From the NCBI GenBank assembly GCA_016081115.2, contig JABTTQ020001795.1, forward strand, positions 744,001 to 808,000: DNA of 64,000 nucleotides, given 5' to 3'. Shown here in pieces: positions 1-10,985 of this stretch. Below the pieces are notes generated by a model. The model saw nothing but the letters and a program-made list of their open reading frames with translations, was not told the DNA's origin and searched no databases. The stretch comes from Rehmannia glutinosa. Its lineage: Eukaryota; Streptophyta; Magnoliopsida; Lamiales; Orobanchaceae. Positions within the stretch are counted from its first letter, which is position 1, and each line of letters begins with the position of its first letter. A program made the position numbers and the translations under genes.

Positions 1-740
1 CCAAAGAAAGGGGGGTAACAGTCGTGAAAAATGAGAATGAAGAATTGATTGCTACTAGGATTGTTACTGGGTGGCGTATTTGTATTGATTATAGAAAGCT
101 TAATGATGCTACTCGAAAAGATCACTTTCCCCGCTCCTTTATTGATATGATGCTAGATCGTTTAGCGGGTTATGATTATTATTGCTTTTTGGATGGTTAT
201 TTTGGGTACAACCAAATCATGATTGCACCGGAAGACCAGGATAAAACGACAATTGCATGTCCTTACGGCACATTTGCATTTCGCCGAATGCCATTTGGAC
301 TATGTAATGCGCCCGAGACCTTTTAATGTTGTATGATGGCGATTTTTCATGATCTTATTGAGAAAGTTATGGAGGTGTTTATGGATGATTTCTCTGTATT
401 TGGTGACTCTTTTGATCATTGCCTTCACAATCTTTCTTTAGTCTTACAGAGATGCGAAGAGACCAATCTTGTCCTAAATTGGGAAAAGTGCCATTTTATG
501 GTACGTGATGGTATTGTACTTGGTCACCGAGTTTCTTCCGCAGGTTTAGAAGTGGATCGAGCAAAGATTGTGGCTATTGAGAAATTACCACCTCCTACAA
601 ATGAAAAAGCCATCAGGAGTTTCTTGGGGCATGCCGGATTCTATAGAAGGTTTATCCATGACTTTTCAAAAATCACTAAGCCTTTGAGTCCGTTGTTAGA
701 AAAAGATAATGCTTTCAATTTTTTTGATGATTGTTTGTAG
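1..740 (+). pseudogene. pol: Reverse transcriptase domain of element A (broken)
   Basis: Reverse transcriptase copies element RNA into cDNA. The fingers and palm are readable from the window edge: YRKLND near the start, then FLDGYFGYNQI, FRRMPFGLCNAP, the catalytic FMDD box near 380-391, and the thumb segment ending RSFLGHAGFYRRFI. A TAA at 324-326 sits where the family has glutamine (a C-to-T change). A TAG at 738-740 again replaces glutamine before AFE. Apart from these stops the frame is well kept, which suggests moderate age. Confidence 0.9.
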
Positions 741-1200
741 GCATTTGAAATCTTGAATAAGGCGTTGGTGACCGCACCTATTCTTGTAGCCCCAGATTGG
801 AGTCAACCGTTTGAATTGATGTGTGATGCCAGTGATTTTGCGGTAGGGGCTGTTCTCGGTCGAAAAAGGGAAAGTTATTTAGATCCATCTACTACGCAAG
901 TAGAACATTGGATAGTGCTCAACAGAATTATACCACCACCTAGAAGGAGATGTTGGCAAATGTTTTCGCATTTGATAAATTTCGATCATACTTGATTGGA
1001 ACAAAAATGATAGTCCACACCGACCATGCGGCTATCAAATATCTTTTTGATAAGAAGGATGTGAAACCAAGATTTATTAGGTGGATTCTCTTATTGCAAG
1101 AGTTCGATGTGGAAATCAGAGACCCAAAAAGAATGTGGTGGCAGACCACTTGTCTAGAATTGAACATCAAGAGGAGGAGAAAAGAGGTACGAAATTGATC
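741..1200 (+). pseudogene. pol: RNase H domain of element A (broken)
   Basis: RNase H removes the RNA strand during reverse transcription. The tether and start of the domain read APILVAPDWSQPFELMCDAS and then AVGAVLG. A deletion and frameshift near 870-950 remove the segment that normally reaches YASRTL. The frame resumes at LANVFAFDKFRSYLIGTK, TDHAAIKYL and RWILLLQEFDVEIRD. A further frameshift follows near 1130 before the VADHLSR linker. Confidence 0.85.
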
Positions 1201-2520
1201 AAGGAGGAATTTCCAGATGAACGGTTACTCATGGTAGATGCAAAATTGCCGTGGCACGCGGATTTTGTTAAATATTTGGCTGCGGGAGTTTTGCCTCCAA
1301 ATTTATCATCATATCAGAAAAAGTTCTTCCACGATGTCAAGTTCTATATGTGGGCTGACCCCCTACTCTTTAAGAGGTGCGCAGATAAAATCATCAGATG
1401 ATGTGTGCCTCAAGAAGAGTGGGAGGGAGTTCTACAACAATGTCATTCCTCACCTTCTGGAGGACATTTTAGTCTGACTCGCACGTCGGCAAAGGTATTG
1501 CAAAGTGGGTTATACTTGCCTACTTTATTTAACGATTGTTATTTGTATGTGCAACAATGTGACAGGTGTCAGCGGATGGGAAACATTTCTAGGCGACATG
1601 AGATGCCGATGACCAATGTAATTGAAGTTGAATTGTTTGATGTGTGGGGGATCGATGCCCATTTCCATCATCTTTGGGCTATCAATATATTCTACTTGCT
1701 GTAGAGTATGTGTCCCGTTGGGTAGAAGCGATTCCTTCACAGACAAATGACGCCGAAGTAGTGATGCGGTTCCTCAAGAAAAATATATTTACTCGATTCA
1801 GAACTTCAAGAGCTTTAATTAGTGATGGAGGGCCGCATTTGTAAATAAACTGATGAGTAACTTGTTGGCAAAATATGGGGTTAAACATAAAGTTGCATTG
1901 GAATATCATCCGCAAGTCAACAGGAAAGCCGAAGTAGCCAACCGTGAGATCAAACAGATTCTTGAAAAGATGGTGAACATAAACCGAAAGGATTGGGCAT
2001 TGAAATTGGATGATGCTCTATGGGCATACCGGACAACATATAAGACACATTAGGCACATCCCCGTATCAACTCGTCTTTGGAAAATCGTCACTTACCGGT
2101 GGAGTTGGAGCACAAGGCATTTTGGGCGGTCGAGAAACTGAATTTGGACTTTAAAAAGGCAGGTGAAGAGAGGTTGCTCCATTTAAATGAGATGGAAGAA
2201 TTTCGGGATGAAGCTTATGAAAATTCCCGAATCTACAAAGAAAGAACCAAAAGATGGCACGACAAAATGATCAAGAAACGAGAGTTTTTACCAGGGGAAC
2301 CAGTCCTCTTATACAATTCACGTCTTAAACTTTTCTATGGAAAATTCAAATCTAGGTGGTCGGGGCCATTTGTGAAAAAGAAGGTATTAAATCCTCCAGG
2401 AGTCGTGGAATTGTTAACCAAAGATGGTGAGACGTTCATGGTAAATGGCCAGAGGATTAAGCACTACTTCCATAGAGGTAAGCAAGAGGAGGTGACATCT
2501 CTCACCTTGCGAGACCCATG
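1201..2520 (+). pseudogene. pol: Integrase domain of element A (broken)
   Basis: Integrase inserts the cDNA into the host genome. An N-terminal HHCC zinc finger is visible (GGHFS.. then CDRCQRMG near 1550-1580). The DDE core follows: WGID near 1650, ISDGG near 1820 and RKAEVANREIK near 1930. The C-terminal region contains LPVELEHKAFWAV, GPFVKKK and VNGQRIKHY and ends at 2520. Breaks include TGA at 1399-1401 (expected arginine) and frameshifts near 1690, 1845 and 2050-2095. No chromodomain is seen, as expected for Athila. The bases after the stop carry a GGGAGGCAACCC motif (2567-2582) that recurs in element C. Confidence 0.88.
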
Positions 2521-2660
2521 ATGGAAAAAATAGGCGTCGAGCTAAAGACGTTAAATATAGCGCTTGTTGGGAGGCAACCCAACGGTTTGTGGTGTGAATT
2601 TCATTTTGTGTGTGTTTCTTTTATATTTTTGATTTATAAAAAAAAACCTGAGTGTTGCTA

Positions 2661-2870
2661 TACGGTATCACGCACGGGTGACCCATGCGCAAGGTACACG
2701 CCCTACGTGCCTGGGAGTCGGAGTTAGGAGGCTACGGCATTATGCACGGGTAACCCGTGCTTAAGCGCATGACCCGTGCGTGCCTAAAGAAAGAAAGTGA
2801 ACACCCTACGGCATGGCGCACGGGTTACCCGTGCGCCCACGCACGACCCGTGTGTGTTTCCGCAGGGGCA
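2661..2870 (+). repeat. GC-rich dyad cluster, internal copy (element A)
   Basis: Three degenerate repeats of a composite word lie here: CACGGGTAACCCGTGC, followed after a short spacer by ACGCACGACCCGTGCG. Each half is nearly self-complementary. The same words and spacing reappear in the LTR of the same element at 6655-6915. The block stands out as GC-rich in AT-rich surroundings and lies between pol and the env-like ORF. Confidence 0.85.
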
Positions 2871-3496
2871 TAAAACAGGGCTGCCCAGACCATGTTCTTC
2901 ATTTGCACAAACAAACCCAACATACGAAAAATCGTCCCTCCCCACATATTGCTCAAAAATTCTTGAATTTTCATCAAGTTTCTCTCATAAAATTCATTCT
3001 CCTCTCATATTACACATAATTTGTATTAATTTGGAGTTTGGATTGAAGAAATTGTTGAAATTGCACCTAGGGTTTCTCCTTTCATCCTTTGCTCAATTTT
3101 GGGACTTTCGGTAAGAATTTCATGTTTTCTTTCGAATTTATTGTCGTTTATGGTTGAAGGATCATATGGGGTGCATGTTGTGATAATTTGCCATGCTTTA
3201 AGTTGAATTTCTCTTTGAGGCAATTTATCGAACACCTTGTGAGTATGTTGAATTGGGGCATTATTGAGTTAAAGGGTTGATGAATTTCGCATGAACTATT
3301 ATGATTAGGGTATTAAGACTATGATCCTGTACAATTATTTGAATGGTTGATATATTGAGCTAGATTGATGCTTAAATTGATAGAGGAGAGTCCTTATACT
3401 CTATTTCTATAACATGGCTTGAATGCATCCATTACGCTTATAATTGGTTTGGATGGGATACTAATATAAGTTATTCCAGGTACCAATTCACAATTA
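2871..3496 (+). other. Leader between pol and env-like ORF; candidate intron 3111-3481
   Basis: No convincing coding sequence is present. A donor-like CGGTAAGAA begins at about 3110 and an acceptor-like TTATTCCAG ends at about 3479, just before the env-like ATG at 3497. Athila-lineage env genes have been proposed to be expressed from spliced RNA, so this pair is a candidate. No transcript evidence is available here. Confidence 0.3.
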
Positions 3497-4919
3497 ATGG
3501 CGGATAGAAGAAACCCTAAAGGTAGGAGATGACGTCCGAGGGAGGAACCACCGCAAGAGGTACAACCCGATAGCCCAGCGGCCTACGGAGTTGTATTGAC
3601 AGACGCAGATGCCCTCGAGCGATGGAATAGACTAGTTACCCATCCGATGGCTCCTTCACGGTATGTCAACGATGATTGTACCCAAAATCTTGGGATTCAT
3701 GACGACGTGTGGCGTTTATTCGCAAAGGTCGGGTGGACTAATTTTATGGGGAAAAAGTGGTTTACTTACAAGAAACTCACGCTCGAATTCCTGAGTATGG
3801 TAAAGATGATCAAAGATATAAGTAACGAAGTCATCATGATAAAATTTCAGTTGGGAAATGCGCAGCGGCTATTATCTACCAAATAATTGAATTCCATATT
3901 CGAGGTTCCCACCGATGTGCCCTTCAGACCATCAAATCGATATAACTAATATGACTTTTGGCGCATGCTCGTCCAAACGCCGAAAATGGCCCCCATGCTT
4001 TACGAGGCCAGAACTGCAAAATCCTCTTGGATCCGGAATCCAGTCTTCCGGTATATACAACGAGTCAATTCATCCTCGGTTTTTGCAAGAGAAAATATTG
4101 GGGGGATGACTGCCAGAGAATTATATTTGTTATGGTGTATGCTGACGAGTACGCCTTATAATACGGCAGCCTACTTCATTGAACAACTTGATCATATAGC
4201 CAAGCGGGGTGGTGGTGGTATCTCTATAGGGGGTCTGATTACCCCTATTGCCCAATACTTTAACCTAGATTTTAGAGGTTTGGAGCCATTACCGGGCAGC
4301 ACAAGGGTCAACATGGCATCTTTGCACCATATGAAGTTTATTGCAAATGAAGATGGCGTGTTATTTTTCCAACAAAGGCGAGGAGATGCATTTCCATTGC
4401 CGAACCCGAGATACACCACCGTAGACACTCTTGAGGACACAACTAATTTCCTGCTTAACTCTGAAGCACATATCAAAGTTATTGAGGCTATAACTGCAAG
4501 GAAGAAGCGACGAATTGAAGGATTCCCTGACGAAGAAGATGTGGTGGCTGAAGAAGAGGAGTTTAATAGGCAAGAAAGGGGATTTGAGCCTCATCATCCT
4601 CAAATACAGTATGACATCCCCGAACCCTCACATAGCGGGGATCATCCCGGAACCTCATATGGCGGCGCATCACAATGCGGCCATAATTTTCATGACATGC
4701 TCTACGCCGTTGGGAAGACTTGCGGCATCAAAGGGAAGACTTGCGGCAGCAAATGGAAGACTTGCAGCAGCATAGGGATGATTTTCGTGCATTCCGAACG
4801 GAATACGATCAGAGGACCTTGGAGCATGAGCAAAGGCATTTAGAGATGATGCAGATGATGCATCATATACGCGAGTGGCACATCTCTCATGGCCACTTCC
4901 CGCCGCCACCTCCACAATG
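3497..4919 (+). pseudogene. Env-like / ATHILA ORF protein of element A (broken)
   Basis: This is the extra ORF between pol and the 3' LTR that defines Athila-type elements (Pfam ATHILA ORF-1 family by resemblance). It begins MADRRNPKGRR at 3497, with a stop soon after. The body is recognisable in two frames: ERWNRLVTHPMAPSRYV near 3620 and MTARELYLLWCMLTSTPYNT near 4110-4165. Then come ITPIAQYFNLDFRGLEP and an acidic tail. A final coiled-coil-like stretch (QREDLRQQMEDLQQHRDDF, 4725-4780) ends in polyproline before TGA at 4917-4919. At least three frameshifts break it. The role of this protein in plants is unproven. Confidence 0.75.
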
Positions 4920-4987
4920 ACTCATGTATATATCCACTTTTCATTATTAAAATTCTATCCTTCCCTTCCGTGCAATATAATTTATTC

Positions 4988-5003
4988 AAGTTTGGGGGAG
5001 AGG
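4988..5003 (+). other. First polypurine tract of element A
   Basis: AAGTTTGGGGGAGAGG follows the env-like stop by about 70 bases. Its position is about 1.4 kb upstream of the tract that actually borders the LTR. Element C has the same two-tract layout. Confidence 0.7.
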
Positions 5004-6370
5004 TAGTATTTTGATATGAAAAGTGTAGATAATAAAAAAAATAAATTCTTGCATTTTGGTGTGTTTTCATATAGTTGTATGTAGAGCATTTTAGGTTGCA
5101 TTGCATTAGAAGCACGTTTACGGCTTTAGCATGTTTATTGCTTTCATAGATTTTAGAGAGTGAGTTGACCGGGTGTGATGCAATTTGATGCTTGTTTGTT
5201 GTTGAAAAATTTGTATTGTTTAGATTGGGTGTTGAACATTAGATTGATTGAGCCATGAATAGATAACATTGAGCATGTTGATATGAAAAACTGGATTTGA
5301 TGCTTTGAATTACAGATGTACAAGCATGTGAGCTTTTGAGCCTTTATTGCTTCCATTATATGCAGTCTTGTTGTTGATTTGAGTGTATCATTCATGTTGT
5401 TGGAATTGTAGAACTTGCTCTGGTATCTCTGTCAAGGTCACATGTTGTATGCAAATTGTGAAAATGACCAAAGGCCATTTTTGTTAGCCCTTTAAGCCTT
5501 TTGCTTACCCAATGATGATATTGATATCCCTAGTTTAGCCAACTTGAGCCTATTGCCTAATGTTTGATAACCACAATTCAAGCTTTAACTTGATTTCTTT
5601 GCTTACCAAATAATTGAGCATATAACATTGAGTAAAGGGGTTGATAAGGATGAATGGTTGAAATCAAAACTTTAGAAAGTGATGTTAGAGTTGGTTGATG
5701 GGAACATGAGAGGAAGAAAAGGGAGGAGAAATGAATTGTTGAAAACTCTTATAAAAGTATAAAAACAAAATCGACTTTATAAATGAGTTTTACCTAAAGG
5801 AACTTGGGGGCTAAGGATTGTAAATTGAGGTGATTCTCAAAAGAAAGAAAGGAGATGGAGATAAGTAAAGTTGATGAAAATACGGGATGATTGGAGTAGC
5901 GCATGAGAGTTTAATGTAGATGATTGATATGCTTACCAATCTATATGCTCGAGTTTTGAGTCACTTTATCCAAAAATTTCCTACCCTTAATCAAAGAGCC
6001 TTCATTACAACCAAATGAGAAAGTCCTTTTTGATTCACATATTGCATACATTCTAGTGGCGGAGATATGAGACGATTTGCAAGCTTATAGTAATTCTGCG
6101 ACATTGAATTGATTTGAGTGTAAACACGTCCCTTAATACATTCGAGATGAGAGTATACACTTGATCTTTGAGAGAAGTGATTCAAAGCATTTACCATGTT
6201 TTATTTGATATGTGCTCCATGTTAGAAATTTGAGGCTTGGTTGATTTGTTGCTTGACACCTATGATGAATAATACGGGTTTTATGGAGTTGATGTGCGTT
6301 CTACTTTTTATTACTCCCAATTATATTTTGTCTTGATATTGAAAAGCGTTGCCCGGGACGGTCAACAGTT
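5004..6370 (+). other. Non-coding 3' region of element A
   Basis: AT-rich, with no ORF of note and no recognised domain. It lies between the two purine tracts. The right part of C (43109-44460, opposite strand) occupies the same place, so this is long 3' untranslated sequence of the element and not intergenic DNA. Confidence 0.65.
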
Positions 6371-6385
6371 TAAGTTTCGGGGTTT
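6371..6385 (+). other. LTR-proximal polypurine tract of element A
   Basis: TAAGTTTCGGGGTTT lies directly before the LTR start TGATAGGTGTGAG. One C interrupts the purine run, probably a mutation. In C the equivalent is TTTAAGTTTGGGGGATT before TGATGCGTGTAAG. Confidence 0.65.
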
Positions 6386-6654
6386 TGATAGGTGTGAGTT
6401 TTTGCATGTATTTTGGGGCATATTTAGGACTAAAATTATGTTTAGACATGCAATAACTCATATGAAATGATTTATATTCACTTTTTGTGGTAAAGATATT
6501 ACGCTTTGCTCATTTTGTAGGAATTTAATGATATTTGAAGCAATTTGGTGACAAATACGAGCATCGCGAAGTAGAAACACCAAGAATCGGGTGAACATAC
6601 GGGATTAGAAGCCAAAATGAGAAGAAGTTGGACAAAGTAGGCAAAAACCGGGTA

Positions 6655-6915
6655 CACACGGGTAAGGCGTGCGCATGGACGCGACCCGTGCGTCCCTGGG
6701 TAAAGATTAGACACACGGGTAACCCGTGCGTAAGCACACGACCCGTACGCACCTGAAGAATTTGAAAGTGCCTACGGCAAGGCGCATGGGTAACCTGTGC
6801 ATGGACGCACGACCCGTTCGTGGGTTGGTGAAAAGCAAGACAAGACCTACAGGATGACGCATGGGTAACCCGTGCGTGGACGCACGACTCGTGCGTGGAC
6901 GCACGACCCGTGCTT
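6655..6915 (+). repeat. GC-rich dyad cluster, LTR copy (element A)
   Basis: Four imperfect units of CACGGGTAACCCGTGCG plus GGACGCACGACCCGTGCG occur here. The cluster ends about 54 bases before the TATA box, which places it in U3. The words match those at 2661-2870. Confidence 0.85.
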
Positions 6916-6968
6916 CTGTTCTGGAATGTCACATAATGACAGCACTTTGCCCTAGACTTTCTAAAAGG

Positions 6969-6975
6969 TATAAAA
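6969..6975 (+). promoter_or_regulatory. TATA box of element A LTR
   Basis: TATAAAA in the context AAAGGTATAAAAGGGC, in the middle of the LTR as expected for the U3/R boundary. Confidence 0.65.
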
Positions 6976-7929
6976 GGGCTTTTGGGGGCGCACACCAGGG
7001 GATATTCTGACATTCTTGGACTTAGAACACAAGACAGAACACTACTCTACCAAGGAAGCATCAAGGGAACAATCGGGTTACATTGGAGCTTGAGGATCGA
7101 AGATATATCAAGAGATTGTCGACTATCCTAATTTTTTCTTGCTTCTCTATTATCTTAATCTTTCATTTGAGCTTAGTATGGCTTTGGACAATTTGTCTAG
7201 GAGTTGTTTGAACATCATGTGTAGCTAAATATCTTGAGATTTCTGGGTTTTAGAAGTAGATTAATGAACTCTTGTTGAATGTTTTAATCTTAGTTGAAGT
7301 TATTGTCTTGAAGCCTATTTGAGTACTTTGTGCTTATTCTTGTTTTATCACTTGGCCAATGATTTAGCATGTTTGATATATTGATTCATAATTCGAGAGA
7401 TGAGTTTCAATATTAGATCTTGAGTACTTGACATGAATATTTGCATGAATCGAGAGATTTGTAGATATTTGTGAGGACATTTGATCTTTTGAGCTTTTGA
7501 GAGTTGTTTATCATATGTTGAGTAGAGATGCTAGCATAGATATTACAATACATTTTATATACATCTCGAGAGGGAGGATAATATACCTTTGTGATCGTCT
7601 TATAGGAATATTGATAATAACTTCGGCTTTAATTAAATCGGAGAACAAGAGAGATATTAATCGAAACCATAACCCGGGAATCCGTTTTATTCTCTTGATA
7701 CTTTCATTATCACCATTATCTTTACCTTGTGCTTTTGTAGTCTAGTTCGTCTTAATCTCACAACAATCATCCAATTTTGATCGTCTAAATAAAAATAAGA
7801 CTATTTTGGTTCAATATTTAGCGCATAAATTTATTAGTCTCCGTGGATACGACTTTGCTTACCCTATTCTATAAACTACACCGTACACTTGTGATGAAGC
7901 TAAAAATATGACGAACAGGGGCCCTCAGG

Positions 7930-8930
7930 TAGGGGTGTTCATTTTTTGAATCAATTCGAGATTCGACTTGACTGGAATTCGAATTTCAATTTTGAATTAG
8001 GATTTTTGAATTTCGAATCGAATTTCGAATCAGCTCGAATTCCGAATATGAATATTTGAATCGAATAACGAATTGGGGAATTTTTTTCAAATTCTATTTG
8101 AAAATCCTAATTCGATGTGAAATAAAACTGAATTATGAAACACTGAAACTAGCTATAACCAACATTATAATTCGATTCGAGTATTGATTCATATTTCAAT
8201 TCGAGTTCATGTACTGATTCGAACTCAATTATAATCCAAATTTAATTTATATATTATATATTTTGAACATTATACATATTTTTTTTTTGAGGAAACATTA
8301 TACATATATAAATTACATATGCAAATAGAAATAACATAATTAGCTGCTATATAAATAATATTTAATTTCACGTCTCTATTATAATAAAATTGTTGTAGTA
8401 GAATTATAATGTTGGTTATAGCTAGTTTCAGTGTTTCATAATTCAGTTTTATTTCAAAGTCTCAACATTTGTGTGTAGTTTTTAAATTGTCTTAAGATGT
8501 GTTTAAACTTAAAAGGACAATATTTTTTTATTTCAAAAAAAGAACAATATGATTTTGATTTTAATAGATTTTAGCCTCAAAAGTATTTTGTCTTTACTTT
8601 TTGTAATATCTTTATGGTAACAATATAGTTTGGATGATTTATATGGTTTGCTTATGTTATTGTTTCATTATAGAACTCTTTTGTTAAAAATAAATTGAAA
8701 TTTTGCTTGAAAAATATGGTCTGACACAACCATGCCCATTTTATCGAAAACTTGGATTTTTGGATTGACTCGAATTCGATTCGAAAATTGACAAATCCAA
8801 TTCGGTTAAATTCGATTCAAAATTAATCGAATTAGGATCGAATTTCGAATTGAGGTTTTAAAAATTCCATTCGATTAATTCGATTCGAGGAAGTCGAAGA
8901 ATTCAGAATTCGATTCGATGAACACCCCTA
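7930..8930. mobile_element. hAT-type non-autonomous element (MITE-like, 1001 bp)
   Basis: The element begins TAGGGGTGTTCAT and ends ATGAACACCCCTA, a 13-bp perfect terminal inverted repeat. It is flanked by the perfect 8-bp duplication CCCTCAGG (7922-7929 and 8931-8938). An 8-bp TSD with TAGGG-type ends is the mark of the hAT superfamily. The subterminal 150 bp at each end are filled with TTCGAATT-like words. No transposase ORF is present. It interrupts the BAHD acyltransferase coding region. Confidence 0.92.
8119..8455. repeat. Perfect 55-bp internal inverted repeat in the hAT element
   Basis: Bases 8119-8173 and 8401-8455 are exact reverse complements over 55 bases, separated by 227 bases. 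The arm core reads GAAACACTGAAACTAGCTAT. The outer 13-bp TIRs are much shorter, so this inner pair is not a simple extension of them. Confidence 0.92.
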
Positions 8931-9148
8931 CCCTCAGGGATGGGTAAAAGGTTCATCAACTTTTTCTATACTCCCAGTATGGAAAAAGGAGCTTTTAACT
9001 TCAAGACATCCACCACGTGTCACACACGCGCATCCCGAATACAATAATGTGGACAACAAAATTCATGTCAATATTCCATCTAGTATGAATGACAAAACAC
9101 TAGTAAGAAGATTCTTTTCTTGTGGCCCTCAAGAAATCGAAGCAATTC
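8931..9148 (+). pseudogene. BAHD acyltransferase, fragment 1 (middle of protein)
   Basis: BAHD enzymes transfer acyl groups from acyl-CoA to alcohols or amines. In one open frame this fragment reads SILPVWKKELLTSRHPPRV, then HPEYNNV, then RRFFSCGPQEIEAI. These are the segments found downstream of the HxxxD motif in benzyl-alcohol benzoyltransferase-like members (clade V style). The left edge is the hAT TSD and the right edge the AATTC duplication of the retroelement array. The frame continues directly into 15113. The HxxxD half of the gene is not in the window. Confidence 0.82.
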
Positions 9149-9479
9149 TGATGCAGGCAGAAGCGTAACAAGAACAACAAAGAACACAAATACTACCATT
9201 GATTCGCAAGAATACCGGAAGTATTGAACAAAGCAATAGAATTTCTTATTGCTTGGAGAATAAATCTCAAAATTTAATAATATTCGACCTCCCTAAAAAT
9301 AATAAACTAGCAAGTATTTATAGGATTAAAATAAAACTCCTAACTCGACTAGGAAACATTAAAGATAAACTAAAATAGAAGAATCATAAATACATAAATC
9401 ACTTCCTAAAATATAAGATATTGTAAAATCCCAAAAGATAATACAACACGATATCATATCTTTATCAATATCTCCATCA
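9149..9479 (-). repeat. Array LTR 1 (divergent type)
   Basis: TGATGCAGGCAGAAGCG to TCTCCATCA, bounded by TSD AATTC on its left. Its middle differs strongly from the other five LTRs although both ends match. It may be a different subfamily joined by recombination. Confidence 0.8.
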
Positions 9480-10564
9480 TTCTCTCTGGGGTCGAAACTA
9501 TTCGTCCTCGAATCGGAAGGGAGATCTTCAATAGAAGAATTGTCAAACCATGGAGGGGCGCGAGGAGGACGAAATGGAAAAACAAGAGAAAAATATTTTT
9601 TGGGGTTGTACGAATCGCAATAATCACATGGCTCGATAGAACAACCATCCACCAACGCTAAATAAGTCGGCCAACAACGGTCGAGACTGTTGCCAGTAAC
9701 CCAAGATAGCCCATTGCTCAACCCTTGCAAATCTACATCCACAAGGTGTTCTCCTAAAGTGGCCGTGAACATCTTGTAACAAGTCATCATTACGTTGACA
9801 TTCAAGCCAAATTTGTAGGTCCATTTGTGGGTTGACAAATCCATTCTGATTCTCTCGCCTAACATATTAATTATCTCAATCGGTACTCCAATTTGTACTG
9901 TATCAAATCTTGGGCCAGGATTTTGTAGTCCAATCGATGTGTTAAGCATCGTAATTTGATTATTTTCGATGTGCAGTTTAACTTCCTTGTCGAATAAATA
10001 GTTAATCACTCCGTATTGAGAACATTGAGAACCCACTTGCCCGTGATTTACGAAATTATGCATTACATGTCTAGTCCCGTTTGCTCTAGGACTCATGTCA
10101 CTACTTGAGACAACATCATTCTTCTTAAGATCTAAACTTGTCATGTAGCACATATAGTCACCATCATCCGCAATTTCTTTATCGAAAATTGGCGGACAAT
10201 CATAGCCACTATTGTCATCATTGAAAATTGTTGGGTCGTCATACTCACAATTCTCTTCGAATTGCAGAGGTTTTTCATAACAAATCTCTGAAATGGGTTC
10301 TTCGTCTTCCTCGTCAAAAATTGGTGGTCCATCATATCCACCACCATCCTCGTTTGATGAAATATATGATGGATAAAAACCAAAAACACATCCATCACGA
10401 TAGTTCCGACCACTGCCACCATCGCATGCCTTGCGTGCTTGATCTCGACCGGCCTTGAGCTGGGCGGTGATGATGTCAAAAAATCCCGACTGCTGGATGC
10501 GAAACGTGATTATTCGTTGTGTCAACAAGTCGATCTGTTGAAGGATCTGTGCGATGCCGTTCAT
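9359..10564 (-). CDS. 401-aa ORF of array internal region 1, unknown payload
   Basis: An uninterrupted ORF that starts MNGIAQILQQIDLLTQRI just inside the PBS. The first 150 residues contain acidic repeats (GYDGPPIFDEEDEEP, EYDDPTIFNDD, GYDCPPIFDKE) shared with internal regions 2-4. The last part (FPFRPPRAPPWFD, then LPSDSRTNSFDPREND) is also shared. It runs into LTR 1, so the last 40 residues are LTR-encoded. Between lies a segment of about 150 residues, including GVPIEIINMLGERIRMDLS and LSNGLSWVTG, which I do not recognise. It occupies the position where the sister units hold villin sequence, so it may be a second captured gene fragment. That it is open while its sisters are broken is notable. 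Confidence 0.6.
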   Translation of the reverse strand: MNGIAQILQQIDLLTQRIITFRIQQSGFFDIITAQLKAGRDQARKACDGGSGRNYRDGCVFGFYPSYISSNEDGGGYDGPPIFDEEDEEPISEICYEKPLQFEENCEYDDPTIFNDDNSGYDCPPIFDKEIADDGDYMCYMTSLDLKKNDVVSSSDMSPRANGTRHVMHNFVNHGQVGSQCSQYGVINYLFDKEVKLHIENNQITMLNTSIGLQNPGPRFDTVQIGVPIEIINMLGERIRMDLSTHKWTYKFGLNVNVMMTCYKMFTATLGEHLVDVDLQGLSNGLSWVTGNSLDRCWPTYLALVDGCSIEPCDYCDSYNPKKYFSLVFPFRPPRAPPWFDNSSIEDLPSDSRTNSFDPRENDGDIDKDMISCCIIFWDFTISYILGSDLCIYDSSILVYL

Positions 10565-10627
10565 GTGTTGTGGATCCTGTCAGAACAACATGGTTCAGGG
10601 AGCGTAGACTGGTCTCTGAATACCAAC

Positions 10628-10981
10628 TGATGCAGGCAGAAGCGAGAACAAAGATAAAAGCTCACCTTGTACGTTGATTCTACACGAATACCGTAAGAGA
10701 GACAATCATTGAGAGAAACCCTCATTTTATTTCTTTGTAATCGAAAAACTGCATCTTCCATAATAAAAGGTGCTTAAATACTTAAAACTTCTAAGACTCC
10801 TACTACAAGTAAAATTAGTCTGTTAAAGGAATACAAAAGAAACAAACTACCGTCAATAACTAAACAAAATTTACTAAACTACTAAAACTTAAACAAATAA
10901 CTAATAATTTACGTAGTGATCAACTTAAACAAATATACGACTTTAGCTTTAATGGGAGTTTTCATATCCTTATCTCTATCA
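10628..10981 (-). repeat. Array LTR 2
   Basis: TGATGCAGG to CTCTATCA. On the minus strand it is followed by the primer-site-like GTTGGTATTCAGAGACC at 10611-10627, so it acts as the 5' LTR of internal region 1. Confidence 0.85.
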
Positions 10982-10985
10982 TTAC

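Larger units (their letters stand above)
1..7916 (+). mobile_element. Element A: Athila-type Ty3 LTR retrotransposon, 3' portion
   Basis: The window opens inside the reverse transcriptase of a Ty3 element. It runs through RNase H, integrase, a separate env-like ORF, two polypurine tracts and one LTR (6386-7916). Gene order and sequence style are those of the Athila lineage, often called endogenous plant retroviruses. All ORFs are broken, so the copy is dead. The 5' LTR and gag lie left of the window. The right end abuts BAHD acyltransferase sequence, so A probably inserted in or next to that gene. No TSD can be tested because the left end is missing. Confidence 0.9.
6386..7916 (+). repeat. 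3' LTR of element A
   Basis: The LTR starts TGATAGGTGTGAG after the purine tract. It ends close to 7916, where it aligns with the LTR end of B (CTATAAACTACACCGTACACTTG near 7870-7892, shared with 36931 onward and 52450 onward). It contains a GC-rich dyad cluster (6655-6915) and a TATA box (6969-6975). The exact 3' end is uncertain by a few bases because the terminal CA has decayed. Confidence 0.75.

Noticed and set aside
6655..6915. Regularly spaced repeats that look like a CRISPR array
   Set aside because: Units are degenerate and self-complementary, sit in an LTR of a plant element, and the spacers are not unique in the CRISPR manner.
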